The notes: generated by a model not told the origin, from the letters alone. A stretch of 64,000 bases of DNA from Paramacrobiotus metropolitanus (GCF_019649055.1 NW_026570263.1:434001-498000); one strand, 5' to 3'; numbered from the stretch's first letter, positions 22,041 through 33,570 are shown. Numbers and translations are program-made.

Positions 22041-22500
22041 CGTACGAGGACATACGTCGTCCATGCAGGACAATGCACCGTGCCTGTTACTGATCCCAAC
22101 GGGGATAAACGAAGTTCCGAACTGACGCAGTTTCTGTGTACTTCAAATAACACCGTTGGCCGATGGGAAATGGGAATGGCCTGGTGACTGCAACTTTATA
22201 GGTCTCCGCATCTTTTTGAACGGTAAAAGTAGAAATGACACCTGACCGAGACACAGTTGGTACAACGTACAAACATGCGGGTAGGGATCATTATTATACA
22301 ACACCCCCTATTTGTGCATTTGACATTTGACGGGATGTTATTTCGGCGATATGCATGAAAATCCTTATCCTCATGAATCTAAAGGCGATGTTTACAGTGT
22401 ATTTAAAGGCAAAATGAGATAGGGGTTGAAGGATCGAACGTAGACATCCCGGTTGACTTTGTCGTTGCGCTGACTGCCCGGCGTGTCTCCACTGCGGCCG

Positions 22501-23965
22501 CTAGCGGGTGTTGCCGACACTGTGGGACTGGGCACCGCCTTGTGTGGAGCGAGAGGGTGGCGGCGCTGCAGCACACAGCCGCTCCCCGCTGATCCTCCGC
22601 AGCACGCCACGCACGGTCGCCAGGACGGCGCGTCGATACTCGCCGCTCAGGAGGATGTAGATCATCTATTAAAGAAAGGCCGCCGAAATCAGGTACCGTG
22701 CGGCTGCGACCGGATCAGTTTTAGCCATGTGCACACGCGCTAGCGCAGCAATTATATCGGTAGCCGGTAGGTAGCTCGCAGCAGTTCTTACGATGTCGGC
22801 GAATGCCGCGGTTACCAGGTATGTAATTAAATTAAAGGACATACGTAATTGCAGTTATACAGTAGTCTGCAAGACGCACTTCAGTACGCACAATTATCAT
22901 CCGAAACCAAAATTACCACTATTTACGAAATTATCCTGCGTGATTACATAGGTGCAACACGGGCTAGCCCAGGATACGAGTTACCGGAAGGAAGTTATAA
23001 TCAAATTGGCTTGCTAGATGTATATGGCACACTAAAGTATGACAAGCTGCATCCCAGCGTGCGACAGTAGGTACAGAATCTGGTACAGTCGGTACAGTAG
23101 TGCCGGCGATACATATCTCGTAAAAACATACCGGCGTGCCGGCTGATCCGAAGTGCATCAGTGAGTTGAGCCAGTAAAACAGTAACGGCCGTCCGCGCCA
23201 TACGGTGGGTATATACGAGCTGATGATGGGCAGCGGACAGTAGCAGACCACGTACCACACAAACGAGCCAATCAGCATCACGGCGATCGTCCGCTGCCGT
23301 GACCTTACCACCGACTCTCGCACATGTTGCTGGCACGAGCGAAAAATGCTGACGATGACGCACAGATAAAGCCCGCCCTGTAGACTAAACGGCACAGCGA
23401 CACTGAGTGACAGGAGAAACGGAAGGATCGGATGGGGGTACAGAACCGCCATGCAGGCGCCCATCGCCGGACTAAAGGCATAAGATCCCAGAATGCCCAG
23501 AACAAACGGGAAGGTGGCCAAACACCCGATGCCGCAACACACCGCCACCAGGAAGGCGGTGGCCCGGCGACTGGAGATGTTCGGGTAGCGATGGGGCAGG
23601 AGGATGGCCACGAAGCGGTTAAGGGCCAGGGCGACGGCGATCCAGTGGAGGACGGTGAGTAAAAGTTGCCGAGGGAACTGTACCAGAACGCAGGACACTG
23701 GCAGGGTGTGGTAGAGATGCGCGGTGAGGGTGGTAGTGGTGAAGAGGAAGGATGGGAGTGCCGACACCGTGTCCAGAGTCAGCAGCACAATCACCAGTAG
23801 GTGGGCGCCCTCGCGGAGGGGTTGGTGCCGGAGGAGGGCGCAGATTAGTAAAATGGCGGACAGGACGCCAGTGCCGGACACGGCTGAAGACACGCCGTAC
23901 CACCACAGGAGCGCCTCGCGCTCGTTTGGAAAAGTGCTAAGTGTGATGGAGCTGTTGTTGGCCAT
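22501..23965 (-). CDS. 7TM receptor C (rhodopsin-like GPCR), two exons
   Basis: Exon 1 is 23965-23132 (278 codons) and exon 2 is 22665-22501, joined in phase 0 at CCG|GTATG...AATAG|ATG. The product is 332 aa. The family marks are MANNSS start, LLRHQPLREGAHLL before TM2, LNRFVAILLPHRYPNISS after TM3, CYCPLPI in TM6, and GSAGTP joined to MIYILLSGEYRRAV in TM7. Exon 1 length is identical to that of A and B, which argues for selection on the protein. The C-terminal tail (SGERLCAAAPP, ending VGNTR) is close to that of A. Unspliced reading past the donor gives an unrelated tail that should not be annotated. Ligand unknown. Confidence 0.88.
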
Positions 23966-25263
23966 TGCAGCCAGTGCATCAAAATATGTTACAAACTGTG
24001 ACTGTATGCGTAACTGCCAACGGAATTAAATTCTGCTTCCCGAGAACGGCAACCTTGATGTTATTCTGCCGGAAGGGCGGGGAAAATTAGAAGTTCTCGG
24101 GTTGATACACTGCCCTTGGCTGTTCTTGATAATGTCAGATGACATAATATGGAGAATGGAGACATGGGATACCGCCACACTGCGACAATTAAGCGGACAC
24201 CCACTTCTGCCGGCACTGAAGCGTTTATTAAGCATTACCCAAAAAGATGCTGGAGCCTAATATCTTGCCATCAGATATGTTTGTAAAAAAATGGATAGAC
24301 CGATTTCGTGAACTGCTAATGTGTATTAAGCATTAATACCGAAACTGACCTTTAATGGGTAATTGGGTACCACTTGTAAGTTGTAAGTACTCACGTAACT
24401 GAGTGCTAAAAAATGTTGATGCTGCACTGATGGTAAAGCATTAATGGCAATATTGCACTTAATCTTTTGATCATGAAGCTTTAGTTCACGAATCCTCGTG
24501 CCTGGAGCCATGCAAATGCCCTTTTCTGTTCTTTTCTTCGGACACCGACCCTGCACGACAAGCAGCCAGATCTAGAGCAACCTGTGCTAATTTGAAAAAA
24601 ATACCTGATTGAAATCTTATAATAACTTTTTTAATGGTATTTTCAATTTTGTGCTATTCGGATATTAAGCACAGACATGTTTATTAACTAAACGAATTTT
24701 CCGGTAACTTGCGGCACCCGGCTTCGGATCTCCTTTATAATTTCCGCGGCGGAAGTGCTGATGCAACACCTCCAGCACAGAATCATGTGCAGCGCCGAAA
24801 TGATGGGAACAAGGTGTCAAATGACGATACCGGGACATATATCTGTATATATTGTATATATGTATGACATATATCTGTATATGTATATACATGTCCTCGC
24901 GCTATAAAATGCCGAGGTCACCGTTGGCGCTGGGTAACGTCGCCGGAGGCGGGAAGAAATCCGGATAGTGCACGTAATATTCTTGATATAAATGCTTGTT
25001 CGGAGATTTTAACTAGCTGATTGCTGGCGCTTTCAGCGCTACAAGAAACGCACCCTTTCGAGGAACACTTAAGTGGGAAGGGAACGCCCAGGACCATTAA
25101 GTCAAGAGCCGACGGTTGGTTCTGCTAAATTGCCGCGGTTAAGCGGATGAATGCACAGTACTTGTATTTTATAACACGCGCAGACTATGACTCCTCTCAA
25201 TACTCAAGGTTATTATTTAACAGAAAAGATGGTGTTTTATAAGTTTATAATTCAGATCGATGT
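23966..25263. other. No gene recognised; AT dinucleotide-rich patch
   Basis: Short frames only. At 24833-24895 an imperfect tandem repeat of ACATATATCTGTATAT is visible. The region lies between receptor C and the nested foldback elements. Confidence 0.5.
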
Positions 25264-25274
25264 CTGGCATGCAT

Positions 25275-26133
25275 CAGCCATCACAGTTTCGGTACAGCAG
25301 AATGCAATTAAGGGAAGTGGCCTGGTACATGGTACCAATTCGTGTACATGCACGAAATCTTTCACTTTCGCGCACTCCCAAACCCTTTTTTCTCTTGTTT
25401 TATGACTGTAGTCAATGATTTATACAGGTGAAAGAGCGCAACATCGGTTCGGGACTTATGGCTGTTAGAAAATTCCATAAAGTTTAAGTCTCATTATGGA
25501 CCGATCTCTTTCTGATTTTGCACGTAATGCATAACCACGAAGAACGTTTTTACACCGATCCACTGTTCTAGCATGTTTTTCAAATTTTAAAATGAATTTC
25601 AAAAATTTTAAAATTCATTTTAAAATTTGAAAAAAATCGTGGAAGTCTGGATCGGTGTAAAAACGATCTTCGTGGTCTTGTGCATTATTTACAAGCAAAA
25701 TTTGAAGGAGATCGGTCCATAATGAGACTTTTGGTACACCTGAAAGCATTTAAACTTTTGGGAATTTTCTTACAGCCATAACTCCCGAACCGGATGTTGC
25801 GCGCGCACACGGTTTTCAGGCCTGTGTATACAAATCATTTGACTACAGAATGTCATAAAACAAGAGAAAAAAGGGTTTGGGAGTGCGCGAAAGTGAAAGA
25901 TTTCGTGCATGTACACGAATTTGGTACCATGTACCGGGCCACTTCCCTTAAACGTTTTGGAATTTTTATTTACTCAAAACTTTCCAACCGGATGTTGCGC
26001 GCGCAAACGCATTTCACGCCTACGTATACAATTCTTTTGGCGAGAAAATATCATAAAGCAATGCAAAAAAGTGTTTGGAAGTGCGCGACAGCGAAAGTTA
26101 ATTTGGTGCTGTGTACCGGGCGAAATCCCTTAA
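25275..26133. mobile_element. Older TTAA foldback arm split by the complete element
   Basis: From 25951 to 26133 the sequence is a right arm of the same family (AACCGGATGTTGCGCGCGC, then TGTACCGGGCGAAATCCC, ending TTAA at 26130-26133). Its inner continuation GGTACAGCAGAATGCAA lies immediately left of 25308. The complete element therefore jumped into the internal TTTAAAC site of an older relative. The other arm of the older copy was not found. Confidence 0.75.
25308..25951. mobile_element. TTAA-bounded foldback element, complete
   Basis: TTAAGGGAAGTGGCCTGG at the left (25308) and the inverted copy ending CCGGGCCACTTCCCTTAA at the right (25951) bound two arms of about 310 bp. The arms meet in an AT-rich centre near 25600 (TTTTAAAATGAATTTC). 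It is the same family as 12431-13052. No coding capacity. TTAA on both sides is the presumed target duplication. Confidence 0.9.
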
Positions 26134-26323
26134 ATGTATGGCTATGATTAAACGGAGCAGTTGCGGAAAATGTTTAAACTGTGACGCGAAAGGATATAAC
26201 TCATGACGTCGTTTAACTTTAATTCACTGGCCTCTGGACGCGCCTAATTTTACTTCACTTTCTGGCAAGATTTGTAGCTAAACTATTGAGTCACATATAA
26301 AAATTCCGGCTATATTCACCAGT

Positions 26324-28064
26324 CTAGACGGACAGCTTTTTGACGTGGTGGTAACTAATCCGGCGTTCGCCCAAACGAATAATACACGACCAGGGCTGGT
26401 GCAAAAACGCCAGCCCAAAGAACACATACAACCCCATATTCAGCGTTAGCGACCAGGACCGGGTGCGGGCCACCATCCCCGGCAGGAAGCCGTCCACCTC
26501 GAAGGTCTCCTCCAGACTGTACTCCTGATCCCGGCGGCGGTTGGCGTTGACGAAGGCCTCCTTCTGCGCCTGGAAGGCCTCGCGCGACCGCTTATCGGCC
26601 AGGACGTACTTTTTATGAAAGGTCACGGTTTGGTAGGAGCCCGTGGGGGCCAGCTGCTCCCCCGGGCTGACGTCCTCCCAGCCGCGGAAGTGGAAGGTCT
26701 CCTCGCCCGTCCAGACGATGACCTTCTCGTTGTGGTGCTCGGTGCGCGAGGTGCCGTCCGGCGCGGTGATGGTCACGGTGCGGTTGTCCTGATGGAAACA
26801 CTTCATGTGCCAGGTGACGCTGGGCTGGCCTGGGTAAACGAGAAACAACACTCGATAGGCGCAAGACGTGCGGTAATCAATAGGCACCGCGGTGTGTTAA
26901 TTACAGCCATGACAAAAATACCTATTCAGCCCATCAAGTCAAAGAACAAAATTGCTAACCGACATTAATCGATGTAAATGCGTTGTATAATAACCTAACC
27001 GGCAAACATCCAGCCGGTTATAATTACACAGTAGGAAAAATCGATAATTGAAATGCCAATAAATCAAGGGGATTTTACAGACGTTGGCGCAGCTGCGCAC
27101 CATGTCCCGGGTTCGATTCATAGGTTGGGCAATTTTAATCTCATAAAAGCAAACAGAAAAGATGTACAAAATTTTCTGTATAAATGTATGATGCATATAA
27201 CGGTACTTCAAAGTATATACAAAGTGTATAAGAAAAATGTATACAAAGATGTATATAAGGATGCATATAAAAATGTATAAATATTTAAATAATGAAAATG
27301 TATAAATGTATAATTAAAAAAAAATGTATAAGTATATGCGATATTTATGTATTATAAGAAATGTATAAAATTAAGCAAAAAATGTTTGGTAATTCATCGC
27401 CGCTAATGTAGTTTGGCTTCTGTATCTGGATAATAATAATAATAGTAATAATAATAATAATTTTACCACGCGCGACAGCATCCAGATGATTCTGGAGATC
27501 GGCCCGGGAGGCCATCTTCCTTAACGCCTTAAACGTGTCGCTGGCATAGAACACATCGCCCAAGTACACCGGGTAAGCGAAGAACAAAATCACACAGCCG
27601 AACGCCAGCCGCAACCCGACCTTTTTCCGCTCATTATACCCGGCATCCGCGGGCAACCCGCTCCAGTACACATACTCCCAGTACAGCAGCCCGAAGCCGA
27701 CGGCGTTACATAGTAAAATCACGAAGCGGATACAGCCCATCGTGCTGCAGCATTCGGTGAAGCAGGCCCGGCCGCACACCGAGTCCCCGGCCAGATCGGT
27801 GTTCTGGTCTTCCAGGAGGTCGTCCGGCGCCGTGGAGAAGCTGGTACGGCTGGCGGCGTAGCTGCTGCGCACGTGCAGCAGCGGCGAGCTGAGGCTGGCC
27901 GGCATGGGGTGGGCGGGGTCCGGGTAGGGCGGGGGCTCGTCGCGGGAGCCGCGGGGGGTGGCGGTCAGGTGGACGGAGCCGTCGCCGCTGCCGTCGCCGA
28001 CGCCGCGGTAGTGGACGCTGATGGTGCTGTGGGTGGAGCTGGTGCGCAGACGTGATTCCGCCAT
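26324..28064 (-). CDS. TMEM151-like membrane protein 1, two exons
   Basis: Exon 1 is 28064-27467 and exon 2 is 26829-26324, joined in phase 1 (GTG|GTAAAA...ACCCAG|GC), giving 367 aa. The N-terminal cytoplasmic region is Ser/Pro-rich with a PPPY motif. Two membrane spans follow (about residues 120-142, VILLCNAVGFGLLYW, and 158-185, CVILFFAYPVYLGDVFY). Exon 2 carries the diagnostic-looking part: VTWHMKCFHQ, EKVIVWTGEETF, GWEDVSP, and a C-terminal span and tail GLYVFFGLAFLHQP...YHHVKKLSV. The architecture and the WH-x-x-C-[YF]-H motif recall TMEM151, by memory only. The start ATG (MAESRLR) is preferred over an upstream in-frame GTG. A (TAA)n tract begins right inside the intron donor. The family role is poorly known. 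Confidence 0.8.
27225..27350. repeat. ATGTATAA-type simple repeat in TMEM151-like 1 intron
   Basis: Degenerate tandem copies of ATGTATAA/ATGTATACA. A TAA triplet tract follows at 27431-27461, directly next to the splice donor. Confidence 0.8.
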
Positions 28065-28092
28065 TTTAATTATCACAATAAATAATAATTAA

Positions 28093-28162
28093 ACGGCCGC
28101 CGGCAGTTTACGTAACAATTAACGGCCGCCCGGCAATTAATTTAATATGTACGGCCGCCGGC
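28093..28162. promoter_or_regulatory. Three ACGGCCGCC motifs spaced exactly 29 bp, upstream of TMEM151-like 1
   Basis: ACGGCCGCCGGC at 28093, ACGGCCGCCCGGC at 28122 and ACGGCCGCCGGC at 28151 lie 29-100 bp upstream of the start codon, in AT-rich surroundings with partly repeated linkers (AATTAA, CAATTAA). They could be binding sites or a small GC-rich minisatellite. Confidence 0.55.
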
Positions 28163-28847
28163 GATTTATGCGGCCGTGCGCGGTGAAATTCCCAAGTAGT
28201 GGATGCGTGGGAGCGTAATAAATAATGCAGGCAGCGGATACGCGCGGAGTAAACACTCAACTAACGTCGCGATTTAACTTTACAATCGGTACACACCAGG
28301 CCGAGATCAATAGCCGGGTCAGTGTGGGGTGCGGAGCGGCGGCAAATGATCAGCGATTTGTACAATGGCCATTAATATCCATAAAGCAGCGATTACGCCG
28401 ACGTCAGCGGGGCACACTGACAACAAACTCTCGTTACACAATGTGCGCGACATGCTTTATATATCATGTCGGTGGAATTAGAAACCCACGATTCCATCGC
28501 AGCATTATCCCTGTGATTTAGTCCTGTTTAGAGGGGAACGGGATAAACGTATCGTGTGTTGAACATTCCAGCCACGTTGTCGTGGGGGATTTAATTAGTG
28601 ACGGCCGTTTCCGCTGCGCTGCGCTGCACGCCGCAGCGATACATACACATACAGAGCGCCTACAGACAGCAAATCGATACCGATCGATTTACAAGCGAGA
28701 GGAACAAGGCGTACAATCAATACAGCAGCGCATCTGCGGCTATAAACACTGCCCACCGGCATCCCTTCGATTTCCGGTGAATGAGCATTAAATAAATGTA
28801 CAACACAACGCACACATACGCTCCACCGCTCCATAAATCACTTTGTG
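28163..28847. other. Intergenic, nothing recognised
   Basis: About 0.7 kb between the two TMEM151-like genes; short unsupported frames only. Confidence 0.5.
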
Positions 28848-30160
28848 TCAGACGCCCAGCTTCTTGACATAGACGTACTGCATCCGCGCCGACTGCATCT
28901 TGATCATGAAACTGAAGGGCAGCTCCAGCAAAAACAGGACGGCCAGCACGTACCAGTGTAACGTCAGGAAGAAGGGCTTCTCGCTGGTGGTGGACGCCAG
29001 CACCGCCGGCTGGAACCCGGCAATTTCGAAACTCTCGCTTAAATCGTAGTGGGTGTCGCGGAGGCGGTTGGCCGCCACGAAGTAGTCGCGTTGCGCTTCG
29101 AAGGACGCCAGGGTTTGGTTGTCGGACAGGACGAACTGCTTGTCGAATTTGATGCGGGTCTGCTGGAAGGCGCCGATGGTGTCCAGTTGGCGCGGGTCGG
29201 AAATGTCGGCCCAGTTGCTGAACTCGAAGGCCTGGTCGCCCGTCCACGAGGTCACCTTGACGGTGTAGGTCTCCACGCGGGTGGTACGGGAGCGGCCGCT
29301 GCCGGAGGAGACCAGGCGGGTGCGGGTCTCGTAGTGGTAGCATTCCATGTGCCATACTACCGCGGGAGCACCTGTAAACAGACGATGCGAAACGTGACCT
29401 TTGTTGCTTGACCACACGAAGATGAAAAATCTAAGAAATCTAAGAAATCCAAGAAATAATAAAACCAGTGCTAGGGCATGTTAATTAGGGCGTAAACGTA
29501 CGAAGACGAAAATCTTGAGAAAGTTAAGAAACCTAAGAAACCCTAAAAAACCATTGCTGATACGTAATTGTGGCGTAATTATGCGGTGCCAGAAAATCTA
29601 AGAAACCTAAGAAATCTAAGAAACTTGTATGCGGCCTCAGTTGCGGCGTAACTATGCGGAGCCCAGAATTCCAAAAATCTAAGAGGTCTAAGAAATTTAA
29701 GAAACTTACCGCCACGAACGCTTTCTACATACTGATGGATATCCGACACCATCACTGAATTATTCAGAAACTTGGTGTTGGAATTGCAGCAGAATGTCTC
29801 CAGGATATACGCGATGTAGAACGCGCCGAGGAGAATGGAACCAGTGACCACCGCCCACGTCGCGGCGTACAGCACCGACTTCCACAGCGCCAGTAGAATT
29901 ATCCCGGTGAGGATGCAGAGGATAACGAAGAGGCGCCAGTACGTGATGAACTTGCGGAACATCTCGTGGCAGGCCACGCCCGGCTCCTGCCATTCGCGGG
30001 GCTCCTTCATGACCAGATTGGTGGAGGAGGGAGAGCGGCCGTCCACGACGTCCTCGTACAGAGGCGGTGATGCCGGCATCTGCACTTGCACCTGTTCCGG
30101 CGCATTGGATTGCGAGACGGTGTAGGACACGCTGGGAATCGGTTTCGCGGAAGCGTCCAT
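28848..30160 (-). CDS. TMEM151-like membrane protein 2, two exons
   Basis: Exon 1 is 30160-29710 and exon 2 is 29371-28848, joined in phase 1 (GGCG|GTAAGT...TTACAG|GT), giving 324 aa. The N-terminal tail contains PPLYEDVVDG (a PPxY motif). Spans lie near residues 73-93 (LFVILCILTGIILLAL) and 98-120. Exon 2 reads APAVVWHMECYHYETRTR, then VKVTSWTGDQAFEF, NWADISD, and a final span with the tail YVYVKKLGV. The WHMECYHYETRTR block is the strongest reason for the TMEM151 assignment. It lies 0.8 kb upstream of paralog 1 with the same intron phase and position. The intron is rich in CTAAGAAA repeats. The subcellular site is presumably a membrane of the secretory pathway; not shown. Confidence 0.82.
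29420..29709. repeat. CTAAGAAA-type tandem repeats in TMEM151-like 2 intron
   Basis: Runs of CTAAGAAAT/CTAAGAAAC occur at about 29428-29455, 29525-29550, 29595-29625 and 29675-29708. They are separated by a repeated spacer containing GGCGTAA-TATGCGG. A further run lies upstream of the gene at 30210-30240. The same 9-mer forms the core of the foldback elements at 36.9, 48.0, 49.7, 51.3 and 54.5 kb. Confidence 0.85.
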
Positions 30161-31399
30161 TTTGAGGAGTGTTCTTAACTAAGCGCTGTGAGTGCGTTAA
30201 ATGTTTTTGAAAGAAATCTAAGAAATCTAAGAAACCTAAGAATCCACGAAGTAATAAAACCGATGAAAATACGGAAGACGATTGAGAAGTGCTTATAAGA
30301 TAACGGTGAACACGTGCGATTTAAGGGTATTAATCACTCGCGTGTGGAACGACGCTGAGCGGCATCTTATCTAGCGCATGTGCGCCACAAGGACAAAGGG
30401 CTTTATCAGCCGTCTGCGCATACATTGTCATTGGACTGATGATATGGACCAACGTTGCAGTTCACAAAATTAATTATAATAACGCTGTATGGATGTGCAT
30501 TGTCTTGGCTATCTACGCGCTATCTTAACATGCGTAACGCTTACGGGGATTCGGGGATTTTGCGTTAAGGACCACTTCATGATTGACGCTAATGTACGAC
30601 TGTTGTTGTCAGCGGCTCATGATCAATTTCGAGGCGATCGTAAAGCTGAGGAATGACCGCTGTCTGCCGCGGTTCAAGCTATGGACGACTTTGTACACGT
30701 TAAATTTTTCGATGCATGTTTTTTTTACATGTATATGCCGTATCCCACCGTATAGCTCGGTAGTCTCTACGTATCCCTCATAATTATGTCCTCACTGTTC
30801 ATTTCTGCTTTATGTACATTACCATTCCGATAACTGTCTTAGTCGGAAATTGGCCAATCTATAAACAAATAGGCTGCTCTGATGGACACTTATTAAAACA
30901 TGTCAAATATAAACATTGACAAAGCAACCCAAATCGGTATTCATGATCTTAGGGCACGAAGTCGTTTTCGATGTCGTTTGAACTGCACATAATGCTACGA
31001 CTACTATAATAATAATTATTTCAGTATCTTGTCAAAGCACGGCACGGCGATATAGGTATATATATGCGCAAAAGTAAGTTTGGCGGCTGTATAAACTTCT
31101 AAGCCGAATATGGATTGACGCCTCCTACTTAAAGATTTTCAGTTTACTGTGGGAATTCGGCGAAATGACCAAACCAAAACAGTTGTTTTTTTTATCAAAT
31201 TCTCCAAAGATGAAATCAAGCAAAATTCCGACTTTAGGCTCGATACTTTTCCAGGTTGCTAACAGAGAAATTTCTTTTTAAGCACCTTGCTGGTACACTG
31301 CTACATAATTAAAAGTTGAAGTAAACAAACAAGCAAGTCATTTTAAGCTGCAAAAATTTTAGACAAGATTGACCGGGTCTAAACATGCCGCCGAAGCAC
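30161..31399. other. No gene recognised
   Basis: AT-rich sequence upstream of TMEM151-like 2; only short frames. Confidence 0.5.
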
Positions 31400-31898
31400 T
31401 CACACCGCCAGCATTTTGACACAGAGGTAGTGGGCGCGTGGCGTCCGCATTCGGATCATAAAGCTGGAGGGCAGTTCCAACCAGCAGAACACGGCCCACA
31501 CGTACCAGTCTCGGCGCAGGAAAAACGGTCGCTCCCTGGTCGGGGACTCCGATGGGTATCGTATCAGTCGTATCGGGTATCGTAGCGGTCGTATCGGTCG
31601 TGGACAGCCCAGGAGTGTCGCCCAGCGCCCACCGGATAAACACCACGAGGACGATGCCGGTCAGTATAGCCGCGGCGACCCTTTTGCCGCAGGCAAAGTC
31701 TGCCGCGTCCTGCCCCTTGCGGGCGTCCGCGTCCATGACGATGCTGGTGTAGCTGGGCGGTTGGCCGTCTACCCGCTCCTCATACCGTGGTGGTGGAGGA
31801 CATTTGGTGTCTGTGGCCGTTGCCGATAGATTCCCTGGCATCTCGGTCTCCAACGATGCCGTCGGGACAGTGGGAGCAGTTTGGGAATGGGACGCCAT
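31400..31898 (-). pseudogene. TMEM151-like 3, internal deletion
   Basis: Reading right to left, exon 1 begins MASHSQTAPTVPT at 31898. It contains PPPPRYEERVDG and PPSYTSIVMD, matching the PPxY tail of paralog 2, and a span ILTGIVLVVF. At about 31625 it breaks off into a GATACGAC-type microsatellite. About 31540-31400 then gives, in another frame, only the last part of exon 2 (RPFFLRRDWYVWAVF, MRTPRAHYLCVKMLAV, stop). The whole conserved middle is missing. The deleted middle does not match the gene fragment at 33.6 kb exactly, so this is a separate dead copy. Confidence 0.75.
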
Positions 31899-32095
31899 TG
31901 GGAATTGTGGATTAGCTAGGGAACAGGTGCTCTCTGGAAGAGAGACCTTTCGCCCCTGGAAGGAGGTCCCTTCTGAACTGCAGCGGAAAGCGAAGAGCAA
32001 GGCAGTCCAGTAGCTGTTGCCGTTTAGCAATAAGGACTCGGGAACAGTACGGCAAATGCGCACACACGCACTAACGGTACCGACTATGTAATCTG

Positions 32096-32175
32096 CAGTA
32101 AAAACACATTTCTGTACTTTGCGGTTGCTTTAGTTGGCTAGTTATTGCGAAAACGGCTCGGTTTAGATTTGTACA
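32096..32175. repeat. Diverged copy of part of the 443-bp unit
   Basis: AAAAACACA...TACTTTGCG-TTGCT...CGAAAACGGCTCGGTTTA parallels 10580-10660 and 11025-11105. Confidence 0.7.
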
Positions 32176-32499
32176 TAGTCGGCTCTCCACGTGCGGGCCT
32201 CGGCTGTATTTAGTACGTACTTTAAAGTGTAAAGCAAACATACCTTGGCTCGTGAATGATTCAATGAGCGTAAAGCTGTAGTAAAACATTTTTTTGGCTG
32301 ATGGCCAACTGAAACATACAACGCGTGTAGCGACGACGCGAGTACCGTATTCCAACGACCTCGAGCTGTTATATGCGAGGTAGCTCACTGGCCGGATGCA
32401 AGAGGGTTAAGGCCGCTTATGTGCCAGTCTGCAACGACAATCCTCTTATAATGCCGATGCTATTGAGCAATCACTGCAGCACCGCAAAACTAATAATCA

Positions 32500-32830
32500 T
32501 TACTGCCGGGTGTTTGCTTGAGATTGCCTGACCGGCACATAACCGGTTCCTTTTACCACAGCAGTTAGCCGTATCTGTATGTTTTTCAACAAGGCTAAAG
32601 CCGGTGTATCTGCAAATAATTTTTTAGTGAACATAATTTTGGCTGTTTGTTTTTTCACAAGGCTGATGATCTGATTAGCAGTTAGCGCAGTCAATACACC
32701 ACAACCGATGGCTGAGACGAAGATAAGGAAAGACTCGGAAAACAACTATTATAACAAATATATTTTGAAGAACGCAATTACCAGTTATATTAATTTGTCG
32801 ACTCAATGACACGAGCATAAAACTCAGCTC
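32500..32830. repeat. Dispersed repeat, copy 1 (paralog at 40.8 kb)
   Basis: CAACAAGGC, GTGTA...AATAATTTTT-A-TGAACAT, GCTGATGATCTGATTAGCA and the end CGACTCAATGACACGAGCATAAAAC align in order with 40810-41070. On the minus strand both can be read with the similar peptides ANQIISLVKK and ANRIISHVEK. It may be decayed coding sequence, too degraded to name. Confidence 0.65.
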
Positions 32831-32839
32831 TACAGACTC

Positions 32840-33570
32840 TGTACAATGCGATCTTGCTAACTGTTCGCGATTTAGCGGGAAGTGCTTTGTCCGGTCAGCT
32901 GCGTGGCGCAGGAAGCATGCCTCTGTACAGCATTTCGGGAAGTTTCAAGGCCCTGGAAGCTACACAGGCCCAAAATGTAGTGAGCGCAAGGATGTACCGG
33001 GATGACCTTTCCTTTTTAGTAGATTTGATGTCATGGCTTCTCGGGCTTAATTTTGGCCAAATAGGTAACGTTTTGGCCAAATAGGCCAAATAGGTAACGT
33101 TTCCAGCAAAGGATTTCATAAATTATAAAGACTGTCGCTTCGTCCCGTCAAATATTGTGGATATTTGTTGTAGTCTGCAAATGACTGCTTTATAGCCCAT
33201 AAGCCAACTGCACGACATACACATTCTGAATACGGTTTTACTATTTACTACTAAATAAATTTCAAAACTTCAAAAATTCATAGTCTGTAAATTAGGCGGT
33301 AGTATGGGACGCTACCTGCTGCGACAGCGTTGCTATCTCGCAATTGTGGTTGTTTTGATAAAGTTGAACTTTGTCTATTAGCTTGCAAGTCACTTGGAAA
33401 AACATCTGTTTTTAATTTAAAAAATTACTTACACCAATTTCCGCCTTATTGAACAGCATAAAGGCGCTTGGTATTGAAAAAAAGCCGGTTTTCTGCCGGT
33501 GAGTCAATAAAAAACTCAGCAGTATTGACATCTGAATTAGTTTTGCGGTGGGGCTCGGACTCCTTACGGC
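32840..33570. other. No gene recognised
   Basis: A small direct repeat TTTTGGCCAAATAGG lies at 33051-33090. A 76-codon open frame at 32854-33084 has no recognisable features. Confidence 0.45.

Noticed and set aside
27061-27130. tRNA-like B box (GGTTCGATTC) with an A-box-like TGGCGCAGCTG upstream
   Set aside because: Spacing between the two boxes is too short and no cloverleaf can be formed; at most a tRNA-derived SINE scrap.
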